A stretch of DNA of 64,000 nt, taken from Pseudomonas citri (lineage in GTDB: Bacteria > Pseudomonadota > Gammaproteobacteria > Pseudomonadales > Pseudomonadaceae). Made by a program: the position numbers and the translations under genes. Location: contig NZ_JAODAB010000002.1 of assembly GCF_025336485.1 (NCBI RefSeq), positions 372,001 through 436,000 on the forward strand, written 5' to 3'. Under the pieces are notes generated by a model. It had not been told where the DNA came from, made no database searches, and saw only the letters and a program-made list of their open reading frames with translations. This document shows, in pieces, positions 55,544 through 64,000 of this stretch. Every line of letters starts with the position of its first letter. Positions within the stretch are counted from its first letter, which is position 1.

Positions 55544-55637
55544 GGAACTCTGCGCGATGGCCGGGTCTTAGCTGGGGCGTAGGCTCTGATGCAATCCCGG
55601 CTCCAATGTGAGAGCAAGATTTTGTGGAGGCACAATT

Positions 55638-55728
55638 CTGTGGAAGCAAGGCTTGCCCGCGATACAGGCGGCTCGGTCTGCCTATAAGACCCAGCTGATG
55701 CTATCGCGGGCAAGCCTTGCTCCCACAA
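55638..55728. repeat. REP doublet
   Basis: CTGTGGAAGCAAGGCTTGCCCGCGAT and, 40-odd bases later, ATCGCGGGCAAGCCTTGCTCCCACA. The spacer (ACAGGCGGCTCGGTCTG...) is only partly like the other REPINs. It lies in the 261-bp gap after ptrB; nothing else is seen there. Confidence 0.88.
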
Positions 55729-55804
55729 GAGCCTATCCTGGGAGTTTTCCTACACCAGAACCCAACTGAAACCGCAACAAACACAAGAAAAAGACCGTGA
55801 CGAC

Positions 55805-56278
55805 ATGCCAGAACCGACCTTACTGAACAAAGAAATCCGCGACTGGCTGATGGACTGTGGACTGTTCGACCAACTGCTGCCTGTCGACTTCGCGGCGGCG
55901 TCGGGTTATTTCAGCATCAGTGCCATCGCCCAGGGCGAGACGATTTTCCATGAGGGCGATGCCGGCAGCTTCATGTGCATCATCCACACCGGCCAGGTGG
56001 CCGTGCAGAAAACCGGTCCCGATGGCCAACCCGTGACCATCGCCACCCTGCGCAGCGGCCGGGCGTTCGGTGAAATGGCCGTGCTCGACGGCGAACGGCG
56101 CTCGGCCAGTTGCATCGCCGCCAGCGACTGCCAGTTGCTGAACCTGGGCAAGGACTCGCTGGAAAAGATGCTCAACGACGCCCCCAAGGTCGCCGCCAAG
56201 ATCATCCGCGCCCTCGCCGTCTCGCTGTCCAAGCGCTTGCGCATGGCGGATGGGCAGTTGTTGTCGCAGCAGGTCTAG
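55805..56278 (+). CDS. Cyclic-nucleotide-binding domain protein
   Basis: A 157-residue protein consisting almost entirely of one cNMP-binding (CAP-like) domain. The beta-roll GETIFHEGDAGSFMCIIHTGQVAVQ spans about 44-68, and the phosphate-binding cassette GRAFGEMAVLDGERRSASCIA about 88-108. No DNA-binding HTH follows. The absence of an effector domain suggests a signalling adaptor; the ligand is unknown. The cassette keeps the Gly-Glu and Arg expected for nucleotide binding. Confidence 0.88.
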   Translation: MPEPTLLNKEIRDWLMDCGLFDQLLPVDFAAASGYFSISAIAQGETIFHEGDAGSFMCIIHTGQVAVQKTGPDGQPVTIATLRSGRAFGEMAVLDGERRSASCIAASDCQLLNLGKDSLEKMLNDAPKVAAKIIRALAVSLSKRLRMADGQLLSQQV

Positions 56279-56310
56279 CCAGCTTCTGACCGTTGAAATA
56301 CAAACCCTGT

Positions 56311-56598
56311 CTACCCGCCCGGTGACTTGGCCCTGGGCACCTGCGACTCCATACCCGGTATCGGCTGGTCCTTGGGCGGCCTGGGCATTTCGATCGGCGG
56401 CAGCAACGGCGGCCCGTTGCTCTCCGGCCCGGGCTTGGGCACGGCTCCTGGCGCGACCGGCGGGTACGGCATGGGGGTGGGGGTGCCGGGTGACCCGGGA
56501 ATGCTCGGCGGGTTGACCGGGATCGTCGGTTGCTGGGCCTGCGCGCAACTCATCGAGAGCATCGCCAGCGCTATGGCCGGTAGAATGACGCACTTCAT
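56311..56598 (-). CDS. Proline-rich secreted hypothetical protein
   Basis: A 95-residue exported protein. A signal peptide (MKCVILPAIALAMLSMSCAQA) is followed by a mature part that is about one-third proline (IPVNPPSIPGSPGTPTPMPYPP and similar) and lacks regular secondary structure. A Cys near the signal cleavage region could allow lipidation, but no clear lipobox is seen. ATG 56598 with TGGAG upstream is chosen over GTG 56610. It is convergent with the cNMP-binding gene. Confidence 0.7.
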   Translation of the reverse strand: MKCVILPAIALAMLSMSCAQAQQPTIPVNPPSIPGSPGTPTPMPYPPVAPGAVPKPGPESNGPPLLPPIEMPRPPKDQPIPGMESQVPRAKSPGG

Positions 56599-56721
56599 CA
56601 ATGGCTCCACGGCTATCGTCTGCTTTCAGGCTAGTCCCTGACGCGCCGGTTTGCCCTCCCGTGCAAGGGCTGAGCTAAACTTTGTCCAACCGTCATCCGT
56701 CTTTTCTACAAAGGTGAACCC

Positions 56722-57096
56722 ATGAGTTCGTCAACGCCACCGTCCAACACCGCCAAGCTGGACCGCATCCTCGCCGACGCCCAGCGTGACCGGGAGATGG
56801 GCTACCGCGACAAAGCCCTGAAAATGTACCCCCACGTCTGCGGCCGCTGCGCCCGTGAATTCTCCGGCAAGCGCCTGAGCGAACTGACCGTGCACCACCG
56901 CGACCACAACCATGACAACAACCCGCAGGACGGCTCCAACTGGGAGCTGCTGTGCCTGTACTGCCACGACAACGAACACTCGCGCTACACCGACCAGCAG
57001 TACTTCGGCGAGGGCTCCCTGAGCACCCCGAAAACCGCCAAGGCAACCCACAACCCCTTCGCCGCGTTGGCCGGGATGATGAAGAAAGACGAGTAG
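56722..57096 (+). CDS. yajD: HNH endonuclease-like protein YajD
   Basis: A 124-residue HNH-fold protein. A zinc pair CGRC (about 40-43) and CLYC (about 77-80) frames the HNH core VHHRDHNHDNN. The length and motifs match the YajD family, of unknown physiological role. GTGAACCC precedes the ATG. It is followed by a perfect hairpin REP. Confidence 0.9.
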   Translation: MSSSTPPSNTAKLDRILADAQRDREMGYRDKALKMYPHVCGRCAREFSGKRLSELTVHHRDHNHDNNPQDGSNWELLCLYCHDNEHSRYTDQQYFGEGSLSTPKTAKATHNPFAALAGMMKKDE

Positions 57097-57105
57097 CCAG
57101 CCATT

Positions 57106-57132
57106 CTGTGGGAGCAAGCTTTGCTCCCACAG
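57106..57132. repeat. Perfect single REP hairpin
   Basis: CTGTGGGAGCAAAG and its near-perfect complement form a compact 27-bp palindrome just ten bases after the yajD stop. There is no T-run, so it more likely stabilises the 3' end than terminates strongly. Confidence 0.88.
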
Positions 57133-57205
57133 AACTTCACCCGAATCGAGCTCAGTCCGAGCATTCCCCGTATAATCGCGCCTTTTCCCCAAAGGCATCC
57201 CGCCC

Positions 57206-57676
57206 GTGGCCAACAAACGCTACAGCTGCATCGGTCTGTTCAACCCCAAGTCACCGGAAAACGTCGGTTCGGTCATGCGTGCCGCCGGCTGTTATGGCGT
57301 GGCGTCGGTGTTCTACACCGGCAAGCGCTATGAACGCGCCGCCGATTTCGTCACCGACACCAAGAAAGTCCACTACGACATCCCGCTGATCGGCATCGAC
57401 GACCTGAAGAAAATCCTGCCCCTGGGCTGCGTACCGGTGGCCGTGGAACTGGTGGACGGCGCTCGTCCCCTGCCGGAATACACCCACCCGGACCGGGCGC
57501 TGTATATCTTCGGCCCCGAAGACGGTTCGCTGGATAAAGACATTCGCGACTGGTGCGAGGACGTGGTCTACATCCCCACCACCGGCTGCATGAACCTGGC
57601 GGCAACGGTCAACGTCGTGCTGTACGACCGCATGGCCAAGGGCAACAACACCCGCTCGGGGCCGCAATTTCGCTGA
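57206..57676 (+). CDS. SpoU/TrmH-type RNA 2'-O-methyltransferase
   Basis: A 156-residue SPOUT-fold enzyme. Motif 1 is NPKSPENVGSVMRAAGCYG, motif 2 is LYIFGPEDGSLD, and motif 3 is IPTTGCMNLAATVNVVLYDR. This trefoil-knot signature binds S-adenosylmethionine. The target (tRNA or rRNA) cannot be told. The start codon is GTG at 57206. The length (about 155) is like the TrmL class of minimal enzymes. Confidence 0.9.
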   Translation: MANKRYSCIGLFNPKSPENVGSVMRAAGCYGVASVFYTGKRYERAADFVTDTKKVHYDIPLIGIDDLKKILPLGCVPVAVELVDGARPLPEYTHPDRALYIFGPEDGSLDKDIRDWCEDVVYIPTTGCMNLAATVNVVLYDRMAKGNNTRSGPQFR

Positions 57677-57753
57677 ATGGCGCGAAATCCGATGGAACGC
57701 GGCCAGCGCTCCGGCAGTCAGCTTTATACCCCTTCTCACCCTGGAGACAGATC

Positions 57754-58128
57754 ATGCGCGATAACAATCCGTTCGAGCCGATCGAAACGCCTTTCCAATC
57801 GCATCCACCGCAGAACGTACACGGTTGGGAACGCATTGGCTCATTGGCGGGCGGTGTGTTGATGATGGGCAAAGGCTTGCGCCGAGGCGGTGTGATCGGC
57901 CTGGCGCAACTGGCCGTAGGTGGCCTGGCGCTCGCCCGGGGCATCACCGGGCACTGCTCGGCCAAGACCCTGCTGGAAAAGAATCGCCAGAACCTCAGCG
58001 CCGCCCGCGCGCGGATCGAACAGGCCGGTGACGAACTGAGCCGGATGAAAGCCAATGCCGAGGCGGCGACGGGCACGGCTACGGTGACGGGGAATGATTC
58101 GCTGAATTCACCCAAGGTTGGGCTTTGA
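57754..58128 (+). CDS. DUF2892-like small membrane protein
   Basis: A 124-residue protein. The stretch from about residue 24 to 65 (GWERIGSLAGGVLMMGKGLRRGGVIGLAQLAVGGLALARGITGHC) has two weak membrane helices, as in YgaP-type DUF2892 proteins. A charged C-terminal helix follows. GGAGA precedes the ATG at 57754. Function unknown. It lies after the methyltransferase gene, 77 bases away, and is followed by a REP doublet. Confidence 0.78.
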   Translation: MRDNNPFEPIETPFQSHPPQNVHGWERIGSLAGGVLMMGKGLRRGGVIGLAQLAVGGLALARGITGHCSAKTLLEKNRQNLSAARARIEQAGDELSRMKANAEAATGTATVTGNDSLNSPKVGL

Positions 58129-58153
58129 TTTTTTGCGATGGGGTTGATGGCCT

Positions 58154-58236
58154 CATCGCGGGCAAGCCTTGCGTCCATACTGAGTCTTCACTGGAGGTAC
58201 GACTCGATCCTGTGGGCGCAAGGCTTGCCCGCGATG
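58154..58236. repeat. REP doublet, inverted orientation
   Basis: CATCGCGGGCAAGCCTTGC and GCAAGGCTTGCCCGCGATGG arms with the outer REP ends facing inward, like 40700-40768. It lies between convergent genes. Confidence 0.87.
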
Positions 58237-58242
58237 GCAGTA

Positions 58243-59472
58243 TTACTGAAGTAACCGGCTATTCAGCACAGTCGAACTCCCACCCAGGACACTTTCACTG
58301 AGCTGCACAAACGCCTGGGTATCCACCGTCTCCAAGCGCATCGCCCCTTGCAGCACATCATCGAGGGAGCGCTTGTTGCGGGTTTTCAGGCGGATCTCAC
58401 GATCCAGTTCCTGCAACAGCAACACCGCCTTGGCCACCATGGCAGGGCTGGCCTGCGTGGCGCGCAACGTCGTCACGCCCTGGCTGTCCTTGGCGAGACG
58501 GTCGTTGTAGGCCTGGTAGCGTTCGTCACTCATGCCACCGGCGCGGCGCAGCAGTTCGACGGCGTAGTACTCGGCCAGCCCCTCGCTGATCCAGTCACTG
58601 CGCTCACGGTCATGGACCCGCGCCAAAACCTGCACCAATTCGCGCAACAATGGGCTCGAACCGCGCTCGCTGACCAGCGGCGCACGGCTGTGCAGGTAAA
58701 TCGACTCATGACCGGCCTGGACGCCCCGCCACATCGGATCGCCGGCACCCACCACCAACAGCTTGGCCGGATGACGCGGCACCAGCGCCTGCACCTGCGG
58801 CCAGACGAACGTCAGCAGCGTCAGCACATCCATCCGCCGCATGCCCTGGCCTTGGGGCGAGGCGACTGTCACCTCGGTCTCCCCCAGGCGCGTGCGGCGG
58901 CTGCCGAGCTTGCCGGCGAGGATCCAGCCCGTCGGGCGGTCAAACAGACGCGCGGGGTTGTCGATGCGAAAACGTTGCTTACCGATGCGTGGCCAGGCGG
59001 TTTCGACGCTTTTCCAGCCATCGGGCAACTCGATGTCCAGGCGGGCCACCAGTTCGACGCCGTCCTGCTGGTCGAGCCGGGCCGACGGCACCAGGTCATT
59101 GCCGTTGAACAAGGCCCAGCCCGGGGTCATGCGGGTCTCGAATGCGCCCTTCTTGCGGGCGTGGCTGATGTGCACGCGGTAACTCAGGCTCGCCTTGTCG
59201 GCCGCCGGACGCCATACCCCTCGCATCGCCTTACCCGGCGTGAGCTGCCACTGGCCGTCCGCCTTGAAGTCGCTGTAGCGGCTGCCGTCGCCAAGGTCGA
59301 AATCCAGGCTGCGCACCGCCGAACCCCGAGCCAGGGTCAGACGCACCTCGGCCTGGTCGCTCTGCGGCAACAGGTGCACGTGATAATCCAGATCGACTTT
59401 CTGCGCTGCCCACAACGGCCCGCACACCGCGAGCAGCCCGGCCGCCAGCATCCGTTTCAATCCTGCCGCCAT
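58243..59472 (-). CDS. Exported M1/M61-like protein lacking the zinc motif
   Basis: A 409-residue exported protein with a signal peptide (to about residue 20, GPLWA). A beta-rich N-terminal half is followed by a helical domain resembling the catalytic domain of gluzincin aminopeptidases. The position of the HExxH helix reads LLRELVQVLARVH, so His-Glu and the second His are replaced, while a later SEGLAEYYA resembles the third-ligand helix. It is therefore probably non-catalytic, perhaps a binding or chaperone-like derivative. ATG 59472 has GGGAGAA upstream. Confidence 0.7.
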   Translation of the reverse strand: MAAGLKRMLAAGLLAVCGPLWAAQKVDLDYHVHLLPQSDQAEVRLTLARGSAVRSLDFDLGDGSRYSDFKADGQWQLTPGKAMRGVWRPAADKASLSYRVHISHARKKGAFETRMTPGWALFNGNDLVPSARLDQQDGVELVARLDIELPDGWKSVETAWPRIGKQRFRIDNPARLFDRPTGWILAGKLGSRRTRLGETEVTVASPQGQGMRRMDVLTLLTFVWPQVQALVPRHPAKLLVVGAGDPMWRGVQAGHESIYLHSRAPLVSERGSSPLLRELVQVLARVHDRERSDWISEGLAEYYAVELLRRAGGMSDERYQAYNDRLAKDSQGVTTLRATQASPAMVAKAVLLLQELDREIRLKTRNKRSLDDVLQGAMRLETVDTQAFVQLSESVLGGSSTVLNSRLLQ

Positions 59473-59504
59473 GGGTTCTCCCTGGTGGTGCGGCGCCCGG
59501 CGGT

Positions 59505-59954
59505 TCAGCCTGCGCGGAAAATCAGATGGTCTTCCCAATCCTCTTCCGGCACGCTGCCCTCGGCCAGCATGCGCCCGGACTGGGAAATGCGTTCGTGGTG
59601 TACCGCATCGCGGTCACCGCAAACCAAGTGGTGCCACAACGGCAAGTCCTTGCCCTCGCTGACCAGCCGATAGCCGCAGGTCGGCGGCAGCCATTTGAAC
59701 TCATCGGCCTTGCCCGGGGTGAGTTGGATGCAATCGGGGACAAACTCGCTACGCCGGGGATAATTGGTGCACTGGCAGGTCTTCAAGTCCAGCAGTTTGC
59801 AGGCGATGCGCGTGTAGTAGACGCTGTTATCGTCTTCGTCCTCGAGTTTTTGCAGGCAGCACAGGCCACAGCCGTCGCACAGCGATTCCCATTCCTGCGG
59901 GTCGAGCTGATCGAGGGTTTTGCGTATCCAGAACGGTTCGACTTTGGCGGCCAT
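59505..59954 (-). CDS. ycgN: YcgN-family cysteine-cluster protein (UPF0260)
   Basis: A 149-residue cytoplasmic protein of the YcgN/YkgJ type, with the metal- or cluster-binding Cys set CDGCGLCC (about 27-34), [15 protein letters not shown] and VPDC. The function is unknown. The family is conserved near ycgL and rnd in many gammaproteobacteria, as here. It lies 32 bases upstream of the peptidase-like gene on the same strand. Confidence 0.92.
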   Translation of the reverse strand: MAAKVEPFWIRKTLDQLDPQEWESLCDGCGLCCLQKLEDEDDNSVYYTRIACKLLDLKTCQCTNYPRRSEFVPDCIQLTPGKADEFKWLPPTCGYRLVSEGKDLPLWHHLVCGDRDAVHHERISQSGRMLAEGSVPEEDWEDHLIFRAG

Positions 59955-60084
59955 GGCTCAAGCATCTACATCACGTGGTGAAAAGGCCGACAGTCTAGTG
60001 CTGGGGCCGCTCCAGGCCAAGCACTGGCGACTGTCGGTAGGATCGTAGATCGGCATGCGCTCCCACTACTGTTTTGCACGGGCC

Positions 60085-61017
60085 TCAATAGCCTCGGGCA
60101 AAATCCACTTCCCCGCGCAGCGCTTCGCCAGCCTGGTAAGCCCGCAGGTTTTCCAGGAACAACTGCGCCATCATCGGCGGCGACGTCGGTGCCGAGCTGT
60201 GCCCGGTCAGCAGCAGGCCCCAGGCCGTCCAGAAGGGATGGCGCTGCGGCAAGGGCTCTTGGCGGCAAACATCGATCACCGCGCCGGCCAGGTGCCCGTC
60301 CTTCAAGGCTTGCACCAGGTCCGCATCGACCACGGCCACGCCGCGCCCGACATTGATGAACAGCCCGGTCGGCTTGAATTGCTTGAACAGCGCCGCGTCG
60401 TACAAGTCATGGGTGCGAGGGGTGTTGGGCAACAGGTTGATGACGTAGTCCACTTCACCGACCAGGCGCGGCAGGTCCTCCAGCGTCCCGACCTCTACAA
60501 AGGACGGCAATGCCCGGGCTTCGCTGGCGATGCCATAGAGTTCCACACCAAACGGCACCAGGAACTGCGCCACACGCTGGCCGATATCACCGGTCCCGAC
60601 GATCAGCACCTTACGCCCCGCCAGGCCTTGTCCCTGGCGGTTATCCCACTTGCGCTCGACCTGGCTGACCAAGCGCGCCAACACCTCGCGCTCATGGCCC
60701 AGCATGTAGGTGAGCACGTACTCGGCCATGACCTGGCCAAAAATGCCCACTGCACGGGTCAGGCGGTAGTCGCGGGTCAGGCCCTCGGCCAGCAACGGCG
60801 TGATGCCCGCCCAGGTCGATTGCAGCCAGCGGGGTTGATGCCCCTGGCGCAACAGGGTGGCAAGCAGGTCGGGTTGGCCGAGCCAGACCGGGCAATCCGT
60901 GGCCAGTCGCGACAGTTCGGCGGAATCGCCGCTGGTCAGCACTTCAATATCGGGGGCAGCCTGGCGCAGCAGCTTGGCATAGACCGCGTGGCTGTGTTCG
61001 GCAATCAGAACGCGCAT
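60085..61017 (-). CDS. D-2-hydroxyacid dehydrogenase, GhrA-like
   Basis: A 310-residue NAD(P)-dependent dehydrogenase. The Rossmann motif VGTGDIGQRVA lies near residue 142, a catalytic-region INLLPNTPRT near 215, the NVGRGVAVVDADLV block with the catalytic Arg/Glu region, and an active-site His in LLTGHSSAP. It most resembles glyoxylate/hydroxypyruvate reductase A (312 residues), but substrate specificity is inferred. It stands between ycgN and ycgL. Confidence 0.87.
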   Translation of the reverse strand: MRVLIAEHSHAVYAKLLRQAAPDIEVLTSGDSAELSRLATDCPVWLGQPDLLATLLRQGHQPRWLQSTWAGITPLLAEGLTRDYRLTRAVGIFGQVMAEYVLTYMLGHEREVLARLVSQVERKWDNRQGQGLAGRKVLIVGTGDIGQRVAQFLVPFGVELYGIASEARALPSFVEVGTLEDLPRLVGEVDYVINLLPNTPRTHDLYDAALFKQFKPTGLFINVGRGVAVVDADLVQALKDGHLAGAVIDVCRQEPLPQRHPFWTAWGLLLTGHSSAPTSPPMMAQLFLENLRAYQAGEALRGEVDFARGY

Positions 61018-61137
61018 GAATCAACCTTTCAAAAACAGTGCAGACGACCGCCGACAGAGTATCGCTCCATCCGTGCGGTCATCATCAACAAAATCCAGTG
61101 TTACAGGGGGCCCAGGACGGGCGCCCCGGAGCATTCG

Positions 61138-61431
61138 TCAAACCGGGTCGTTGCGTCGCAGCAACTCTTCGGGCAGATGCTCGATGTATTCGTCTTCGGC
61201 GGGCGGCATTTGCAGGTGATAGCCCTGGGTGTCGAGGTTTTCCAGCACCTTGTTGATGTCTTCCCGGGACAGTTGCCGCTCCGGGCTCAGCACCAGGTCG
61301 AAGACGTGGGTCGCCTTGCCAAAGGCCGCCAGCAATGGCTCAGGCACGCGGGCCAGCGCCTCGCTCTTGAGCACATACAAGTACATTTCGTTTTTCTTCG
61401 AGCTTCGATAGATGGAGCAGATACGTTTCAA
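61138..61431 (-). CDS. ycgL: YcgL-domain protein
   Basis: A 97-residue cytoplasmic protein matching the YcgL family along its whole length ([20 protein letters not shown] at the start, [13 protein letters not shown] in the middle). The function is unestablished. Its start overlaps the stop of rnd by four bases, and it is encoded downstream of rnd as in other Pseudomonas genomes, suggesting a link to RNA metabolism. Confidence 0.93.
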   Translation of the reverse strand: MKRICSIYRSSKKNEMYLYVLKSEALARVPEPLLAAFGKATHVFDLVLSPERQLSREDINKVLENLDTQGYHLQMPPAEDEYIEHLPEELLRRNDPV

Positions 61432-62561
61432 GGCTGTTCTCCGGCAGAGGCCAGGCTGTCGAGCAATGCCTGGCCCATCAACTCGCGGCGCCAGCCACGC
61501 AGCGAATCGGGCAATTGGTAGGGCCCCTCGGGAAAGCCGCTCTTGATCAGCGCCTCGAGGGTTTTCTTGCGCAGCATCAGCTCCGGGGCGATTCCCAGGC
61601 GCTCGGCCTCAGCCTGCCCCAACGCCCGCAGGCGCTTGACCAGCGCCGAGGCCTCGATGGGCAGTGGCTCGGCCACGGCCGGCGGCCATTGCTCGGGTGG
61701 GATACTGGCGGCGCGTTGGATCAGGTCTAGCAGAAACTGGCCGTCCTGGCGCACGGTGCGTGGGTGCATGTCTTCGATTTTCGCCAGCGCGCCGAGGTTA
61801 TCCGGTTGCGTGCGGGCCAGGGGCCACAGCGAATGCTCGCGGATAATGCGGTTGCGCGGCAGGTCACGGGCCCGCGCCTCCCGCTCACGCCAGGCGCACA
61901 GCTCGCGCAGTACGGCCAACTGGGCACGGGACAACTTCCAGGCCAGCTTGGCTTCGCGATACACCTCATACGGATCGACTTCGCGGCGCAGGTTGCTCAC
62001 CAACTCGGCGCCGTCCTCCAGGACCCAGGCGAATTTTTCATCAGAAAGCTTCGGGCGCAGTTGTATGAAAACCTCCGCCAGGTGCACCGCATCTTCGGCG
62101 GCGTAGCTGATCTGGGTCTCGGATAATGGCCGCTGCAACCAATCGGAACGTGTCTCGCCCTTGGGCAGTTCGATCCCCAGCACTTCCTGCACCAGCCGTG
62201 AGTAACCCATGGAGAAACCCAGGTTCAGGTAAGCGGCTGCCAATTGGGTATCGAACAACGGCGAAGGCAGGCTGCCCGTCAGTCGCAGCAACACTTCAAG
62301 GTCTTCACTGCAGGCATGCAGCACCTTGAGCACCGCCGGGTTTTCCAACAGGGCGGCCAACGGTTGCCAGTCGTCGATGGTCAAGGGGTCGATCAGATAG
62401 GCACGCTTGCCGTCACCGATCTGCAGCAAACCGGCGATGGGGTAGAAGGTATCGACCCGCATGAATTCGGTGTCGAGGGCAACGAATGGCAACTGCTGCC
62501 ATTCGGTGCAAAGCTGACCGAGGCTATCGTTGTCGCGAACCCAGTGAATATCGATGGCCAC
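61428..62561 (-). CDS. rnd: Ribonuclease D
   Basis: A 377-residue 3'-5' exoribonuclease that trims tRNA precursors. The DEDD metal ligands are seen as Asp30/Glu32 in LDTEFMR, an Asp in [10 protein letters not shown] near 87, and [10 protein letters not shown] with the tyrosine of the DEDDy subgroup. HRDC-type helical domains follow ([20 protein letters not shown]). The length matches E. coli RNase D (375). It is the first gene of the rnd-ycgL pair. Confidence 0.95.
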   Translation of the reverse strand: MAIDIHWVRDNDSLGQLCTEWQQLPFVALDTEFMRVDTFYPIAGLLQIGDGKRAYLIDPLTIDDWQPLAALLENPAVLKVLHACSEDLEVLLRLTGSLPSPLFDTQLAAAYLNLGFSMGYSRLVQEVLGIELPKGETRSDWLQRPLSETQISYAAEDAVHLAEVFIQLRPKLSDEKFAWVLEDGAELVSNLRREVDPYEVYREAKLAWKLSRAQLAVLRELCAWREREARARDLPRNRIIREHSLWPLARTQPDNLGALAKIEDMHPRTVRQDGQFLLDLIQRAASIPPEQWPPAVAEPLPIEASALVKRLRALGQAEAERLGIAPELMLRKKTLEALIKSGFPEGPYQLPDSLRGWRRELMGQALLDSLASAGEQP

Positions 62562-62680
62562 ACGGCTCTCCCTTGAAGAATGGCGCGCAGTATATCGCCG
62601 CCGGCGATTGCGAGCATCCGTAAAGCAAGAGCCTGAGAGAAATCGCCTGCGCAGATGCCAGAATAGTCCTACATCAGGAA

Positions 62681-63322
62681 TTAGTTCTTCTTACGCAATA
62701 CATAAACCCGCGTCAGCACAAAGCCGGGCAGGAAATCCTGATGCCACAACACACTGAAACCCGCCTGGCGAAACTCGGCTTCGACATCCGCCTTGCCGAC
62801 CAGGCTGCCTCGTGGCGGCTGGCCGATTTTAAGGCGGGTCTCCAACTGCACCGAGACGATGACCGTGTCGCGGCTGACCCGATGAAATTCGCGCAGCAAC
62901 GCCAGGCGGAGCTCGCTGGCGCTGACGTGCCGAAACAGTTGCAGACAAAAAATACAATCCACCGCGTTGGCCGACAGGCCGATGGTGAAGGCGGAACTGG
63001 GAAACGTCTTGACCCGCTTGAGCACCGCGCCGCCATGGTGGGTCAGCGCATGCTCGAGCATGTCGGGCGACGGGTCCGCCGCCAGGATCACTCGGTTGGC
63101 GTGTTCGGCCAGCACCGGCCAGAACCGCCCTGCCCCGCACGCCACATCCAGCACCAGCCCCGGCTCGCCGGCCACTTTCAAGGCGTTGCGGACCATGTGC
63201 TCGTCACGCCAGAACGTAAAGCGCAGCCGTCGAGGCGCCGGCTGGCAGCAGACTTGCGCATGCTCCTGGTCCAGATGCCTGGCAAACTCGAGCTCGACAT
63301 TGGAAGGGGTTAAGCCGGACAT
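62681..63322 (-). CDS. Class I SAM-dependent methyltransferase
   Basis: A 213-residue cytoplasmic methyltransferase. Motif I VLDVACGAGRFWPVLA spans about residues 57-72, the acidic loop is ILAADPSPDMLEHA, and the later strand is DCIFCLQLFRHV. The N-terminal ~45 residues are charged and His/Cys-rich. The substrate is unknown. It lies between rnd and a phosphoethanolamine transferase gene, and such a pairing hints at envelope lipids, but that is a weak inference. Confidence 0.87.
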   Translation of the reverse strand: MSGLTPSNVELEFARHLDQEHAQVCCQPAPRRLRFTFWRDEHMVRNALKVAGEPGLVLDVACGAGRFWPVLAEHANRVILAADPSPDMLEHALTHHGGAVLKRVKTFPSSAFTIGLSANAVDCIFCLQLFRHVSASELRLALLREFHRVSRDTVIVSVQLETRLKIGQPPRGSLVGKADVEAEFRQAGFSVLWHQDFLPGFVLTRVYVLRKKN

Positions 63323-63393
63323 ACGAACAGCTCTTGAAAGTGGGAAATGGATGACAGATTAACCGGCGGCGCGTGAAAAAAAGGTGCAGGTGA

Positions 63394-64000
63394 TCATTGA
63401 CGGGCCAACACGCCGTCGACCACCGCGCCGCGACAACCGGAAAACATGTCCAGGTCCGGGTTGTAGACCTTGCTGTTGACCTCCAGCAGCCCGAGCATCG
63501 AGTGAAACAGGTTGTCCTGGCTCAAAGGCTTTTCCCGGCTCAATTGCAAGCAATGGGTGTCGACCGCGAAGGACTTCTGATAGCTATCGGAAAACCACGC
63601 CAGCATCGCCACGTGCTTTTGTTGCTCCGGGGCCAGCATGTACGGCGTGCCATGGAGAAACAGGTTGTATTCCCCCAGGGACTCGCCGTGATCCGACAGA
63701 TACAGCATGGCCGTGTCGACCTTGTCCTGGTTGGCCCGCAGCAGATCGATCAGGGTCGACAGCACATGATCGGTGTACACCAGCGTGTTGTCGTAGCCGT
63801 TGACGATGCTCTCGCGGCTGCAATTGTTCAGCGCGTTGCTTTCACACACCGGGGTGAAATGCTCGTATTCCTTGGGGTAGCGCTTGTAGTACTCCGGCCC
63901 GTGACTGCCCATCTGGTGCAGCACCAACACCGTATCCTTGTCGAGGGTGTCGATGAAATGCTGCAGCCCCTGGAGCAGGATTTCGTCGCGGCACTCGCTG
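63394..64000 (-). CDS. eptA: Phosphoethanolamine transferase, C-terminal part (EptA-like)
   Basis: The gene runs off the right edge; about the last 200 codons are present. The sulfatase-fold catalytic domain shows LHQMGSHGPEYYKRYP, the metal-binding LSDHGESLGEYNLFLHGTPY, and a C-terminal CRGA segment. These are typical of EptA, which adds phosphoethanolamine to lipid A in the periplasm and lowers polymyxin sensitivity. The N-terminal membrane domain is outside the window. The exact paralogue (EptA, EptB or CptA) cannot be fixed from this part. Confidence 0.88.
   Translation of the reverse strand, partial: SECRDEILLQGLQHFIDTLDKDTVLVLHQMGSHGPEYYKRYPKEYEHFTPVCESNALNNCSRESIVNGYDNTLVYTDHVLSTLIDLLRANQDKVDTAMLYLSDHGESLGEYNLFLHGTPYMLAPEQQKHVAMLAWFSDSYQKSFAVDTHCLQLSREKPLSQDNLFHSMLGLLEVNSKVYNPDLDMFSGCRGAVVDGVLARQ

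Overview
The window is a chromosome segment of a Pseudomonas species, most likely of the P. fluorescens group. The evidence is high G+C coding sequence, numerous REP/REPIN repeats of the type built around CTGTGGGAGCAAGC, and gene content such as an OprP/OprO porin, an LpxO-like hydroxylase, a PA3286-like KAS III gene, ycgL-rnd, aceK and hrpA. No rRNA, tRNA or CRISPR array was recognised.

Region 1 (about 0.1-14.3 kb) is the accessory part. Reading on the minus strand, it is a two-partner-secretion / contact-dependent inhibition locus. The order is an outer-membrane transporter (cdiB/fhaC type), a very large CdiA/FHA exoprotein with an AT-rich C-terminal toxin-like tip, and a small immunity candidate overlapping it by one base (TAATG). 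Downstream lies a second, orphan module: the last 45 codons of another toxin, keeping the D-x-x-H-x-x-x-E catalytic signature of colicin E3-type rRNases, again overlapping its immunity gene as TAATG. The two modules are separated by a Y1/RAYT transposase element and a broken second copy of it. Each immunity gene is followed by a copy of the same ~165 bp repeat.

Region 2 (14.3-31.2 kb) holds a beta-propeller/haem-c fusion protein, a DEAD-box helicase, a YbdG-like mechanosensitive channel, a YcaC-like hydrolase with a divergent LysR regulator, an EamA transporter, azoreductase, a LysR-hydrolase-ppiA-ABC exporter series, a FemAB/GNAT-like protein and a phosphate-type porin.

Region 3 (31.4-45.3 kb) holds an ECF sigma factor with a zinc-finger anti-sigma, a KAS III homologue, hrpA, aceK, an EamA transporter, lpxO, cysK and a DUF748 gene bracketed by two MITE-like elements. 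It ends with a DUF2442-HTH / DUF4160 pair. Palindromic elements bounded by CTAG supply the stop codons of several genes here.

Region 4 (45.4-64 kb) holds a MoxR-VWA pair, an MFS-pxpA-pxpB-pxpC 5-oxoproline operon, a class II glutamine amidotransferase, oligopeptidase B, a cNMP-binding protein, yajD and a TrmH-type methyltransferase. It continues with a peptidase-like protein lacking its zinc motif, ycgN, a ghrA-like dehydrogenase, ycgL-rnd and a methyltransferase. It ends inside a phosphoethanolamine transferase gene that runs off the right edge.

Start codons were moved inward from the longest possible ORF wherever a better ribosome-binding site or family length argued for it; each case is noted in the entry.
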